A stretch of 64,000 nt of DNA from Jaenimonas drosophilae. Its lineage: Eukaryota; Euglenozoa; Kinetoplastea; Trypanosomatida; Trypanosomatidae. The stretch lies in NCBI GenBank assembly GCA_030849065.1, contig JASAON010001611.1:31508-95507 (forward strand), given 5' to 3'. This document shows, piece by piece, positions 36,242-46,898 of this stretch (position 1 is the first letter of the stretch; every line of letters starts with the position of its first letter). Position numbers and translations under genes: made by a program. The notes below the pieces were generated by a model, which saw only the letters and a program-made list of their open reading frames with translations, searched no databases and was not told the DNA's origin.

Positions 36242-38566
36242 TTATTCACCCTTAGCTGTCACTCCGTCGTTGCTTGTGGCAGTGGCACGACCTTCTTCAA
36301 CTCGAGAGTCATTTCGAGACCTCACGTCAGACTCTCGGCGGTCTAGGGGATGACTAACCTCCAGAGTAAGCTGCAATCCTGAGCCACCAGAGGGGGTGGA
36401 GCTGGGAACTCCAAAGTCTAGGTTCTTCAGGTACGCCTCTAGCTCAGCATGCGCAGAGTTCACAACCTCCTGGAGCTCATATGTTAGCATGGCGCGGACT
36501 TCTGGAGTGGCTGGCTCACCCTGTCCCGCGTTCTTCCGAGCATGTCCCCGATGGTAAGTTGGGCTCTGAACTACGTAAGCCCCCGACTTGGGAAAGGAAA
36601 GAGACAAAAGTTGCGATAGCTGACCGACGTGCATAGGGGATTCATTGCCAGCCCCACCATGGCCACCACAGGGAAGATCCTTGAGGTCTTCCTCTCGAAG
36701 AGACGACATCCCCTGGTTTCCTCCCTTTCGTGAGCCGTAGCCCTTCATGGGAGGAGGAGGTGGTGGCGGCGCAGTAGTAGTTCCGACACTTCCAATGAGT
36801 GAGCGGTGTACCTCCTCCAAGACCTGAACACGAGCAGCCATGTTGTCGGGCTTCGGCGAGGCTGTGTCACCACCATCTCGCTCCTCTCGTTCAGTCACCA
36901 CCATTTGCACCAGTCGGTCAACCACAGATAAAAGGTGCAACACATCACGGCAGTACTCATTCATGACGCGTGGTGAGCCGTCCGACCGAATCGAATGCGT
37001 CCGACGGAGTGCGGTGAGCTCATCCACAGCGGTGCCGTGTAGATGCATATAGTGCTTGACATCATCCTGGGCCTTCTGCCGTGCCTTCGAAGCCCGTGTG
37101 AACTCTTCGTAGATGTAGCGGTAGCGTTCCTCTAGCTGTGCGGGTGTGATGCCGTTGACGGGTATTCCCGGGAGGCCCATACCTACAATCTGGCACGAGG
37201 CAGAGCTTAACGGCGTGCGAGGGGTAGGATGGGGCGGTGCGCCTTGCGGAGGCGCGAAGCCCCCGGCACCTCGACCATTGAAGTCTGGGCCACCACCCGA
37301 TGGGCCTCCCATGTTAGGTGGCATGTGACTCTCCATCGCATTGTTGTTTGGCATACCAGAGAAGTGCATGCTTGGTGCGTTGGGGCATGGAGGGTACGAC
37401 ATCCCCATGGAGTCACCGTTGCCGCCACCGTTTCCACCCTGCTGAAAACCAGGATACGTACCGAAGCCTTGGCAAGGTGCTGTCCCTGGAGCAAAGTAGC
37501 TCGGTGGAGGTGGTGGGGGACCTCCCATTGGGCCGGGATTCGGTTGATTATTACTGCCGTTGTTGTTTGTGTTGTTATTATTGTTGTTTGGTTGATGCTG
37601 AATTGGCTGTGCTGGTGGATTCACCTGCAGACTTGGAGGATTCTTAGGGCTCGGCGATGGGTAAATGGCGGCAGCAGAAGCGTAGGGATTATGCTGCTGG
37701 TAGGTACGACGCTGTCCAGAGGACGACGTTGGTTGCGCCTGACTTGATGTTGCTCTATCGGAGTGCCGTCCACTGTAGCTCTCACCAGAGCTAAGATCCC
37801 GCGCTGGACTTCCCAGATCAGCTGCAGATGGCGTATGTGGGGCGGTGGCTGGGTTTTGGTTGTTGTTGTTGTTGTTGTAGCCACCGGCACGTCCTGCGCC
37901 GGATCGATTGCCTCCTCCTCCTTCCTGAAGTGTCGGAACAGCCGTTGTTGGCGGGGCTGCCGCCTGAAGGTTGGCACTGAGAGCGGGGGAGGTGGGTGAC
38001 TTGTGTGGGTGGTTGATGGGATGGTTTCCACCGTGGATACGGGCCGGGGAGCCACTCGCTGTCTCACTCGTGAACTCACTCGACGCGCGACTGAGAAAGT
38101 TCCCCGAGGGGACCATCGCGGGTGGTGTGTGTGGACTGAATGGCTGGGGTGCTGCCCCGGGGTTCCCATTGTGGACGTAAGGGCTTCCATAGGATGGGGG
38201 CTGCAGTGGAGACTGATGATACGGCTGAGGACCCCCCATCATCATGCCAGAGTTGTCCATGCCCCCGTGCATTGGCGGCTGTCTGCCTTGACCAGAGTAG
38301 TTGTAGGGACGATTGGCAGGTGCGTCGTAGTTACCGCCTGGTCCAGGATATTGATCGTATTCACCGTGTGCTGACGGCATTGGGTGATAGCGATGGCCAT
38401 CTCCCATGTGAGGTGGAGCAGCTGACATTGTAGGAGCTGGCTGCATGTGGGCGTCGGCGGAGCAGCGCTCGTCCATGGATGAAGTGCAACCCACCGTCGA
38501 TGGAGTTGCTGACTTGGCGCCAGCATTGCTCTGCTTCTCCTTCGGGCGTCTGGATTGCGGATACAT
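36242..38566 (-). CDS. Asn/Pro/Gly-rich protein of unknown function
   Basis: A 774-residue protein. About the first 460 residues are low complexity: Pro, Gly, Asn, Gln, Ser and Tyr dominate, with Asn runs (NNNNNN), a run of Pro before YFAPG, and several Met-Gly-Gly motifs, similar to intrinsically disordered RNA-granule or splicing proteins. A helical, charged segment follows (about 480-545: TPAQLEERYRYIYEEFTRAS, then KARQKAQDDVKHYMH), then another proline run (about 608-614) and a moderately conserved-looking C-terminal part (about 640-745) with the helix RAMLTYELQEVVNSAHAELE. No known domain, signal peptide or membrane span. Formation of condensates is a reasonable guess from composition only. 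Start is the ATG giving MYPQSRRPKE. Confidence 0.8.
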   Translation of the reverse strand: MYPQSRRPKEKQSNAGAKSATPSTVGCTSSMDERCSADAHMQPAPTMSAAPPHMGDGHRYHPMPSAHGEYDQYPGPGGNYDAPANRPYNYSGQGRQPPMHGGMDNSGMMMGGPQPYHQSPLQPPSYGSPYVHNGNPGAAPQPFSPHTPPAMVPSGNFLSRASSEFTSETASGSPARIHGGNHPINHPHKSPTSPALSANLQAAAPPTTAVPTLQEGGGGNRSGAGRAGGYNNNNNNQNPATAPHTPSAADLGSPARDLSSGESYSGRHSDRATSSQAQPTSSSGQRRTYQQHNPYASAAAIYPSPSPKNPPSLQVNPPAQPIQHQPNNNNNNTNNNGSNNQPNPGPMGGPPPPPPSYFAPGTAPCQGFGTYPGFQQGGNGGGNGDSMGMSYPPCPNAPSMHFSGMPNNNAMESHMPPNMGGPSGGGPDFNGRGAGGFAPPQGAPPHPTPRTPLSSASCQIVGMGLPGIPVNGITPAQLEERYRYIYEEFTRASKARQKAQDDVKHYMHLHGTAVDELTALRRTHSIRSDGSPRVMNEYCRDVLHLLSVVDRLVQMVVTEREERDGGDTASPKPDNMAARVQVLEEVHRSLIGSVGTTTAPPPPPPPMKGYGSRKGGNQGMSSLREEDLKDLPCGGHGGAGNESPMHVGQLSQLLSLSFPKSGAYVVQSPTYHRGHARKNAGQGEPATPEVRAMLTYELQEVVNSAHAELEAYLKNLDFGVPSSTPSGGSGLQLTLEVSHPLDRRESDVRSRNDSRVEEGRATATSNDGVTAKGE
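37857..37876 (-). repeat. Asparagine-codon microsatellite
   Basis: A short GTT/TTG trinucleotide run on the plus strand encodes consecutive Asn residues in the Asn/Pro/Gly-rich protein. A second, interrupted run lies at about 37553-37592. Confidence 0.8.
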
Positions 38567-40559
38567 TTTTGGTTCGCTTCAGGAAGCTGATGTGCTCCAA
38601 AAGAACGAATACACACAAGAAAAAGGCCTGTGATTCACCAACAACCAAATCTGCAGAGCTCAGTGAGCAGGCGTGCAGAAATATGTTGTTGTCTGCGGCA
38701 GTCTTTACCGCCGCTCTCAATCTGCGGTAGAACGGGCCGGAGTGAAGAAAATGATCAAAAAAAACCTGAAAGTAGAATAGGGAGGACGCCTCTCGTGGAA
38801 GAATAAAAGAGGTCCTGTCGTGTCGTCTTTGTGGTACTTGAAAGAATGTGATCGAGGTGGCTGAATTCACAACGTCCAAGTTGAGGCTTCACGCGCACAA
38901 ATGGTGGTTTTCTTGAACTTTGGTCGGTGTTGTCAGACGGACGAATGCCTGGATTGCCTTCAACAGCTCAAACTGAATTCGTTGAAAACGTCTCTTGCGT
39001 ATATGAGCCTCTGTTGCCGCTGCTTTGCTCTTCGACTGGAGTCAGAAAGGCAGATCTCGTGTGAAGCAGTGATCACCGATGCACGCAATACGTACTACTC
39101 ACAAATACAGAACGACGCGCGTACGTGGGTGCAAGTGACTGTTTTAGGAAAGTTTCTCCTGGTAGCCTTCGTATGCTCCTTCGCTGTGTCCTGTCAGTCA
39201 AGAACAGAAACGATGGAGTCAACTGGAGCGTACAAATCTTCCTCCTGCTGTGTGAGCAAAGAAGAATTGCCCCAAATCCCTACGAACACGGAAATAGTAC
39301 GTAGAGATGTGCGTGCTGTCCTGAAAGAATGGCAGACGACCCGTTGCTTCTGGTCGACCACGGGTGGATATAAGTACGTGATAGTGCGTTATCGTAAGGT
39401 ATCCACGACGAAGAACGACGAGATTCGAGGCCAGCAACAGAAACGAAGCAAACAACAGGAAAGAACACAACAGCACCTGCGTGGATGGACGCGATATTGA
39501 TCACTTCAATCACTTCGGGGGAAAATACGTCCACTGACGGCTCTCACAAGATAACGCTGACGCAGTGAGGAAGGACAACCTGCGAGAAAAAGATAAATGG
39601 CGGGGGTGTCGTGCTCAACGACAGATGGACCTCGTCAATCCCTGCTCCACGCCAGACAGCTGCACACGTACAGTGCTTGTGTTCTGTGAATTGCTTTTTT
39701 TTTATTGACTGCGTGTGCGTCCACGTGCGTGTGCGTGTGTTTCGCGGGTGTTTTTTGGGGGAGGGGTAGGAAACGTCTTCTTCACTAGCACACAAATGGC
39801 CGCCGTACAGCAACGAGAGCGAGGAAGCCAACGAACTGGTGCCCGAGGGATACAGCAACCACACAAGTCAACAGAAAATAATAAAGAAGAATCGAAAGAC
39901 ACAACTTGCAAAGCACGGAGATTCTTGATGCGCCTACGAAGGTCTATGACCAGATTTGCTTTTGTGTTGCGCCTATGCCCTTCAAAGCTCCTTCAGGTGT
40001 CACCGAGGCCGACGAAGATAGGATCACGAGACGGAGGTGAAGTTGGTGGAGATGCTACCACGTTAAACCTTCGGTTGATACAGACGGGAAGGCTTTCTCC
40101 GTGAGTCTCTGCTTTCCTTGTTGAGTGACCAGCCTCTTGACTCTATCGGCACACAACCTGAACAAGAACGGCAGAGCCTGATAAAGGTCACGGGAATACA
40201 GCTGCACGGCACAGATCACTCTGAAGCTAGATCAAGAAGGACTGAAGAATTGCGAAATTGACAGAACAACAACAATAGCCACTGAGCGCACCAAGGAACC
40301 TACTACCGTTGAGGACAGCGAATGCTCTTCCCCAGCCGAAGACAAGAAATAGTTGAAATTCTTTGTATTGGGAAGGGGGGTGATTCTACCTCATACCAAA
40401 GCCAAGTCAGAAGAAACACAAGCAGGACAGACAATGTAATCCACACCCACCGTCACGCAATTCTATTCACAAAAACCATAGACCTTACTAGACATGTTAG
40501 CTATATTCTTTTAACATCTATGTGCGACACCCCACTTGATAGTGAGTGACGGGCATATC
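38567..40559. other. Long spacer, 2 kb
   Basis: No supported minus-strand gene. It includes a plus-strand open frame of 199 codons (38901-39500) whose status is doubtful, GT-rich sequence around 39710-39750, and a T run at 39697-39705. Confidence 0.5.
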
Positions 40560-43500
40560 CTACTTGGACCGTTGCAGCCTCCGTAGCGCAGCCTCCACAC
40601 GAGCTGACACAGAGATGAACTCACCACGAAGTTCTACACGTTCCTTCAGCCACCGATCCCGCTCCACTCCAATATCCTTCGACATCTCTTCTAGTCGTCT
40701 ATGCCCGAATGCATTAAGCTGCAACATCAACTCACGTGAATAGCCTCCCACATTAGCTAAATCATCATCAGAAGTAGCAACCGCCATTGGCTTCTCGGCT
40801 ATCTGCGCTTCGATAGGAGCAGGTGCCTCGTCCTCATCCTCTTCGTCAGAGGAGCTGTCAGCAGGAGCCGCCATTGGCTTCTCGGCTATCTGCGCTTCGA
40901 TAGGAGCAGGTGCCTCGTCCTCATCCTCTTCGTCAGAGGAGCTGTCAGCAGGAGCTGAAAGGGTGCGCGTGGCGGTTGATGGGGGACGTTGAGTTGGCGT
41001 TTGCGTGTCACTTGGTTGATTTGTGTGCTGTGCGAAGGTTGGTTCCGTCGCGTCTGTGGATTGCTCAGGTTCGAAGGATGCTTGGTTGGTTGAAGTGGAC
41101 TGCCCGCAGAGAGGGTGCTCTACATGTTCGTCCTGTTTAGTTTCATCATTGGTGTTCATGTTGCAATCCAAGCCGAGTCTGTGCGGATCCGAGTGCTTTT
41201 CAGGGCTTTGAAAGCTGCTTTCGGTAGAGGATGGTGGTGGTGGAAGAATGACTCGTCCACTGGAGCGGTTGGCGTTTGCGTCGGAATTCTCCTTTGATGG
41301 TGGGGCGTTGCCGCGGATGCTTGAGAGGTCTGGCGTTGCCTGGTCTGGTTCGACAGCATCTCGTGGTGTTGGAAGGCATTCACGCTCTTTGGCAGAAGTA
41401 GGTGAGAGTGGGAGTTCATTGTCGCTTCTGGCCACCAACGCGAGAGCAGCGTGAAGATGCTTCTCCACGCGTGGACATGCCTCGTCCTTGGTGACGGCTT
41501 TTTCGAGCTCTTCCAAGAACGGCATTGGATGGATGCCTAAGCAAACACCAGGAAGTGGAGCAACAATGGTGACGGGTTCCGAGAGAAGGTAGCGCCACGC
41601 ATCACCTTCACTCGCCGGGGGCTGCCGCCAGGCCATTGTACAGGGTTGTGCGTTGAGGGAGTCGAAAGACGACCGTTCAAAGAGGTTCGGCTCCAGCGCA
41701 ATGCCCGTAGCGGTTAGAAGGTCCTCGTAATTGGCAGAGGTCATGTTCAGGGCAGAGGTGCACATGCCACTACAGCTGACGTAGTGGGGTGGTTCGTTCA
41801 CGTGGAGGGCCACGTGACACAGGTGGCAGTGAAAGGCTCGGAAGGACTTACATGCCACGCGGACTACTACATTGGTGCAACACTCCATGACAACCTCTTG
41901 TGCCGCCCCTACTGCAATGTCCAGGGGACCATGACAGTGACGAATGTACAGAAGCTCTACGGAGTCAGCCACTTGAATGACCCCTCCGTATATCCGTTCA
42001 AGCACAAGCGTCGTGCGTTTCCGCACCATGGCATCATCTTCCATATCGGGATGCGAGCGAAGATGAATGGAGCCTGGTAGTCGAAGCATGGACACCGCAC
42101 TCAAATCGTGCAGACGCACCGTAACCTGCTCTGGCTCATCAACATCAGCTTGGTCGTTGATAAAGGCAGATAACGGGAGGCGCCGCACCACCTTGGTTAG
42201 AGCCCCTGAGCATGAAGCAAAGAATTCACTGGATGTAGCGTTCATGTCCACGTTGCCTGAGTTGTCATTGGCTATTGCACATGGTATATCCAGTGTCCAC
42301 ATTGTCGGATGCGTGTTGGGATGTGACGCGTACCACTCAAGATCGTGAAGAAGAAGTCCTTCACAGTCATCAATATCCACCTCTCGCCCACACCCTTGCA
42401 ACACAACATTCAGCTGGTCTAGCAGACCTCCTGCGTAGGCCTCGTGAAGAAACGCGTAGTCCCCATCAGCCTCGGTACTCTCCACAACATTCTCCAGCAC
42501 TTCATCCACGTAGGGTCCATCCACACACAGAGGTGACACCACCAAGTCGGTGCAGTTTGTGAAGGACAGTCCCTCTGTCACAAATAAGTGCATATCCGAT
42601 TGCGTGCAATCACTTACCATCACCTCTTTTGCCAATAGGAGTACACGCACACGTGTGCAGCTGGTGACGGTGACCGTACTAGCGGCACCCAAGACAGCAA
42701 TCACACAGTCGCGGCAATTGTGAATGACTACGTCACCCATCTTATCCAATAAGAAAATGACGGGCTGTCGTGGTGCGGACGGTGCCTCCGTCAGTGGTGA
42801 GCAGAAGGACCACAATGACGACGATGGTGAAGATGAACACTGAACACCAGTCCACGCCATTTTCGCCCCAACAGTGTGAGAGTCGTTCGAAGCGATGCTC
42901 TGTTCTTGCCGAAGGATTCCAGTCGGGAAACCATAAATTCCACAGATGAGTACATCTCTTTGGGCCAGCTCATTGCGGTATAGGAATACATCACTCACAT
43001 TGTCATCACGATGCACAAATCGTCTTCCACACGACAGCAAAGAATGTGCGTACGGGAAGTCATGGGCTGTGTGCTCGGGATCTTCCAGGATGATATCCCG
43101 GCGATCGTTGGTGTCGTTCAATGAGTCACAGAAGACGGGGTAGCCAACAGCTGCACAGTCTTCTGTCAGCCCAGCATAAGACCAATCATATGGCTCAACG
43201 GAGATGGAGCTCATGGAACCATCGGTTTCATCCACCAAGAACGGTGGACGTCCGCTTGGTTCCGCGATGCCGCGAAGGGTAGAGTGGGAGACGGACTTTA
43301 CCAGACAAAAGGATGCGAGCGTTGACAATGAACACGACTTCAGCTGAGACATGTAGACCGCGACACACGGCCCGATACGAAGATTGCAGTCCACAACGGA
43401 GTCAATGACTAAAAATCGTACGGGGCTCATCACAACTACAGTGCATCCACGGAGTTGGCGTAAGATGAGTACCTCTACATTTTCCAGCTCTGGATCCGTT

Positions 43501-46058
43501 CTATGAAGGACAACTATCGCACCATCCAAATCCTCAATCCATGCACTATGTGGACCACGGCGGACACGAGGTGGTGATAGCGTAGGCGTCGTGGACGTCA
43601 CAACCGGCTGCTGCCGGAAGAAGGCTCCATGCGAAGAAGACAGACTCGATTGGTGCGGAGCGATGCGCCAGCACGAGGGCTGAAGAGCATCAAGCAATGG
43701 CCACATTCCAGAGATGGTATCACAGCCTACCACTTGAGCCTCGTGCCCCTGTCGAGCCTTCATGGGGCGAGCCCATCGGCCTTCCACTTCCGGATTTAGA
43801 GCATGCATCCGTGAGGTAAAGATGGCGTTGCGATGAAGACATGGAAGATATGGTGGCGTACCACTGTTGTTTGTTGCACACTCCATTTGCAGGTAGATTG
43901 GATAAGCAAGGCGGTGAACGACATCATTGAGAATAGCCAAACCACCGTCATCATCTTCATCCTCTTCATCCTCGCTATCGTCTGAGTGAACCTCAGCTGT
44001 GTCGTAGCTGGAGGTCACGGAATATGCAACGAAGAGATCGTGAGAACGGATCAGCTCAGCGGCGGCATGGCTGGCATCCGCGGAGGAGTCGTCTTTGGAA
44101 AGTTCAAGCGAGCGCAGAATGCACTCCGCCGCAAAATCAACCACAGCATCCACAAATCGAGAGTTATGCTGGCTGTGGCATATACGCAAACGGCAATAGA
44201 TGGAGGAGAGTGTGTCACCAAGAACGCGACCCAGAAGTGCCTGCTTGAGTGACCCACGACTGTGAGAGGGTATTAAGCTCTGCTCATCGTACCACTCAGC
44301 AAGTGCGACCTGTTCATCAATGACAGCACGCAATGGATATCCATGGAAGATTGGATAGCCGACAAGAATCTCAAGGGCAAGGGAACCCATTGCATAAAGG
44401 TCATCTGCAGGGGTAAAGTGCTTGTACACCTGCAGTGCCTCCAACGTGAAGTGAGTCATCTTCTCTTCCCAGTCCTGCTGCGTCGTACTCCAGCTGCCCA
44501 GGTTTTTGAGTGCTGGGCCACAGAGGTGGCGAGCAATGTTGGGGGAGAGACTTGCAAAATGTGTTGGAAACGACGCAGCACTCATGATGTCACAGGGTTG
44601 GCTGAGAACGCTATGACCATCATTTGTTGACAAGAGGACGTTGCCGGAATGCAAGGTGCCGTGCACCACGTCAGATTCATGAAGAACCGCAACATTTATC
44701 ATGACGCTTTTGAGCACAGCCAGGGTTTCCTTCGTCGTCATTGGAGCCTCACCAAACGCCAGAACATCCGCCAGGGAGACACAACAATCCTCAACATCCA
44801 ACTCCGCAATGACCCGCAACGAAGAATCCACGTGGACGGACTCAATCACACCGCTCACAACAGCACCTTCGCAGTTGCCGTTCGAGATAAGCCCACAATC
44901 TACCAGCTCATGATGACGATTGCGCATGTCAGAAACTACTTGCTGGAGAAGAAGCATCGCTTCCTCCCTCCCGGCTGAGCCCTCGGCTATACTAGGAAAC
45001 GGTGTTGATACCTTGAACCATTTTCCTACCGGGATACAAGATTGTAGTGTATGAATAAGCTCCGTAGACTCGTAGAGTTGTGTACCAGGGCTTATGCCAC
45101 GAAGCGTCATGGACTGAAAGTTGTGCGACCACGTGCGGGCATCGTCCACCTCCCCCAGTGAAGCAGCATCATGACCCTTCAGGTGCTCGTGATGAATATC
45201 CGCGGCACGCTCGCAGTCAAAACGCTTTCGCTGAAGCGCCCGATCTTCTTGCACGGTGGAGATGGGGATGCTTTCACTGGCCGCCGCACCTTCCTCTGCT
45301 GCATCCAGCGCCTGTTGCGCCAACACACTACCGCTCATGGAGCTATAGTCGCCGGCAGCAAGACTACCTCCAAAGAAGCTATCAGTGCTCTCATGCGGCT
45401 TCATGGAAGAAGGTGGCAGCGAAGGAGTGTGCCGCGTCGAAACATGACTTCCTTGTACACCAGGCAAAGGTGGAAGTGCGTTGGTAGATGGGGAATCATT
45501 TTGGAGGGCCGAAATGGGCCCATGTGGGGGTCGGCCATCGGGGATCGATGGCGCTGACTCATCATCATCATGCTTCGTCGAACTGAGGCTTGAGCTACGC
45601 GATGAAGCAGAGGTGCTTGCTGTGCCGGCCCTCGACGGGGTGGAATCGCTGGAGCTGATTTCGGTGAAGGCTCGGACTTTTGCGCCACCGCGGCCAAGAA
45701 ATGTGCGTGTTGTTCCCTCCGTCGCCACAGGAGGTGCGAGGGAGCTGAGTCTACCGTCTTGAGCAGGAGAACTTTCCAAACGTCCGTGACGGCCGACCGG
45801 GCGCGGGAGTGCGGCGCCACCTTCGTCATCGCCGCTACTGCTTCCACTGGAGACCAGTTGGTGGTGGAATGATGGTGCACCGGCTGCCGCCCGACGTGCT
45901 TCCTCGCGACGTGCCGTGCTTCCGGTGGTGGAATCTTCTGCATCGCTGGAATCGCTACTGGGAATGAGAACCAGATGATTCACCTCCCTCGCTGCAGAAT
46001 GATGTTCATTGGAATGACTACTTGCTGTAGACGTACTGCTCGAATCATCAAAATCCAT
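40560..46058 (-). CDS. Pseudokinase fused to TBCC-like beta-helix repeats
   Basis: A 1832-residue protein. The N-terminal 300 residues are acidic and Ser-rich. A protein-kinase-like fold follows (about 300-640): the catalytic loop reads HGTLHSGN (466-473) in place of HRDxKxxN, there is no DFG, and DDLYAMGSLALEILVGYPIF (from about 551) matches subdomain IX. It lacks the catalytic Asp, so it should be inactive. Three blocks of short strands with Cys/Val patterns resemble TBCC/C-CAP right-handed beta-helix repeats: about 855-932, 1100-1178 (VVIHNCRDCVIAVLG, VTVTSCTRVRVLLLA) and 1350-1440 (CCTNVVVRVACKSFRAFHC). The C terminus is acidic and disordered, with a duplicated 29-residue segment, then a coiled coil. 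TBCC-type domains act on tubulin or small GTPases, so a cytoskeletal scaffold is inferred. The ATG giving MDFDDSSSTS is chosen; the 161 upstream codons look untranslated. Confidence 0.8.
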   Translation of the reverse strand: MDFDDSSSTSTASSHSNEHHSAAREVNHLVLIPSSDSSDAEDSTTGSTARREEARRAAAGAPSFHHQLVSSGSSSGDDEGGAALPRPVGRHGRLESSPAQDGRLSSLAPPVATEGTTRTFLGRGGAKVRAFTEISSSDSTPSRAGTASTSASSRSSSLSSTKHDDDESAPSIPDGRPPHGPISALQNDSPSTNALPPLPGVQGSHVSTRHTPSLPPSSMKPHESTDSFFGGSLAAGDYSSMSGSVLAQQALDAAEEGAAASESIPISTVQEDRALQRKRFDCERAADIHHEHLKGHDAASLGEVDDARTWSHNFQSMTLRGISPGTQLYESTELIHTLQSCIPVGKWFKVSTPFPSIAEGSAGREEAMLLLQQVVSDMRNRHHELVDCGLISNGNCEGAVVSGVIESVHVDSSLRVIAELDVEDCCVSLADVLAFGEAPMTTKETLAVLKSVMINVAVLHESDVVHGTLHSGNVLLSTNDGHSVLSQPCDIMSAASFPTHFASLSPNIARHLCGPALKNLGSWSTTQQDWEEKMTHFTLEALQVYKHFTPADDLYAMGSLALEILVGYPIFHGYPLRAVIDEQVALAEWYDEQSLIPSHSRGSLKQALLGRVLGDTLSSIYCRLRICHSQHNSRFVDAVVDFAAECILRSLELSKDDSSADASHAAAELIRSHDLFVAYSVTSSYDTAEVHSDDSEDEEDEDDDGGLAILNDVVHRLAYPIYLQMECATNNSGTPPYLPCLHRNAIFTSRMHALNPEVEGRWARPMKARQGHEAQVVGCDTISGMWPLLDALQPSCWRIAPHQSSLSSSHGAFFRQQPVVTSTTPTLSPPRVRRGPHSAWIEDLDGAIVVLHRTDPELENVEVLILRQLRGCTVVVMSPVRFLVIDSVVDCNLRIGPCVAVYMSQLKSCSLSTLASFCLVKSVSHSTLRGIAEPSGRPPFLVDETDGSMSSISVEPYDWSYAGLTEDCAAVGYPVFCDSLNDTNDRRDIILEDPEHTAHDFPYAHSLLSCGRRFVHRDDNVSDVFLYRNELAQRDVLICGIYGFPTGILRQEQSIASNDSHTVGAKMAWTGVQCSSSPSSSLWSFCSPLTEAPSAPRQPVIFLLDKMGDVVIHNCRDCVIAVLGAASTVTVTSCTRVRVLLLAKEVMVSDCTQSDMHLFVTEGLSFTNCTDLVVSPLCVDGPYVDEVLENVVESTEADGDYAFLHEAYAGGLLDQLNVVLQGCGREVDIDDCEGLLLHDLEWYASHPNTHPTMWTLDIPCAIANDNSGNVDMNATSSEFFASCSGALTKVVRRLPLSAFINDQADVDEPEQVTVRLHDLSAVSMLRLPGSIHLRSHPDMEDDAMVRKRTTLVLERIYGGVIQVADSVELLYIRHCHGPLDIAVGAAQEVVMECCTNVVVRVACKSFRAFHCHLCHVALHVNEPPHYVSCSGMCTSALNMTSANYEDLLTATGIALEPNLFERSSFDSLNAQPCTMAWRQPPASEGDAWRYLLSEPVTIVAPLPGVCLGIHPMPFLEELEKAVTKDEACPRVEKHLHAALALVARSDNELPLSPTSAKERECLPTPRDAVEPDQATPDLSSIRGNAPPSKENSDANANRSSGRVILPPPPSSTESSFQSPEKHSDPHRLGLDCNMNTNDETKQDEHVEHPLCGQSTSTNQASFEPEQSTDATEPTFAQHTNQPSDTQTPTQRPPSTATRTLSAPADSSSDEEDEDEAPAPIEAQIAEKPMAAPADSSSDEEDEDEAPAPIEAQIAEKPMAVATSDDDLANVGGYSRELMLQLNAFGHRRLEEMSKDIGVERDRWLKERVELRGEFISVSARVEAALRRLQRSK
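40783..40956 (-). repeat. Tandem duplication, 2 x 87 bp
   Basis: 40783-40869 and 40870-40956 are identical except for the last base. Each encodes 29 residues containing SSSDEEDEDEAPAPIEAQ. The near-perfect identity points to recent duplication. Confidence 0.95.
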
Positions 46059-46898
46059 GACGCCGTATTCTATCAAATGTAGTCTATCAAGATGTCTTGC
46101 CCTCAACAAAGATAAATAGGAGAAGATAGAGATGGTGACAGCGAGTGTGATGCAGTGGACGAATGAACAGAAGGAGTACACCACCAAGTCATGGCAGGGC
46201 ACAATACAATAAAAAGAACACAACTGCATTTTTTGAAATACTTGAACTTGAAGTGATCGTGATTGTGGACATCCATATTGAGTGGAAGTACCGATGCTCT
46301 GATCAACCGCAAAGAACCACACGAGAACTGCATGCTCTGTTTTCATGGTCTGAATGTTGGTATTGATGATGATGTCAAAGCAAGTAGGAAGGGAGGAGGT
46401 AAACATGTTTCGATGAGCGACATCAGTCACATCACCGATGAATGCGAGGAATGTTGATGGCACTTCGAGGACCGTTTCGTAGAGTCCATCGCGTGTAGGT
46501 ATCATCCACGACATTCGTGCCAAGGTTGGAGGAGGGAACATCAGCCCGTCCTGTAACAGAACATCAAAATAGGATTATTGGGCAAGCACGGACAAATCAG
46601 GTTCATGCGCATCCAACACTTGACTGATTGGGAGCCCAACTCTAACTGCTGGCTTCCAGTAATGAAGAGTAATGCGTGAAGAACGGAGAAGTGCTGCACT
46701 GATTGATAAGCAGGTCAGCGAAGACCGCTTTGGTGCACACCTCAAATTCGGTCGCGCACAGAAAAAGGACGAAGAAGAAAAATCACAAAATAACGCAAGT
46801 GCGATTCATCCCATACACTTGGCATTCTGGGCAAACAACTGTATAGAACATGAACTTGCGACTGGTGGGTATAAGGACATAGAATGGATGGAACGAAT
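46059..46898. other. Spacer, 0.8 kb
   Basis: No supported gene. The open frame of the pseudokinase continues into 46059-46541 without interruption, but its composition (Cys/Phe/Ser/Val-rich) is that of a pyrimidine-rich leader. Confidence 0.55.

Noticed and set aside
46059..46541. N-terminal extension of the pseudokinase by 161 residues
   Set aside because: The extra part is Cys/Phe/Ser/Val-rich, unlike the acidic Ser-rich protein that follows the ATG at 46058, and it matches leader composition.
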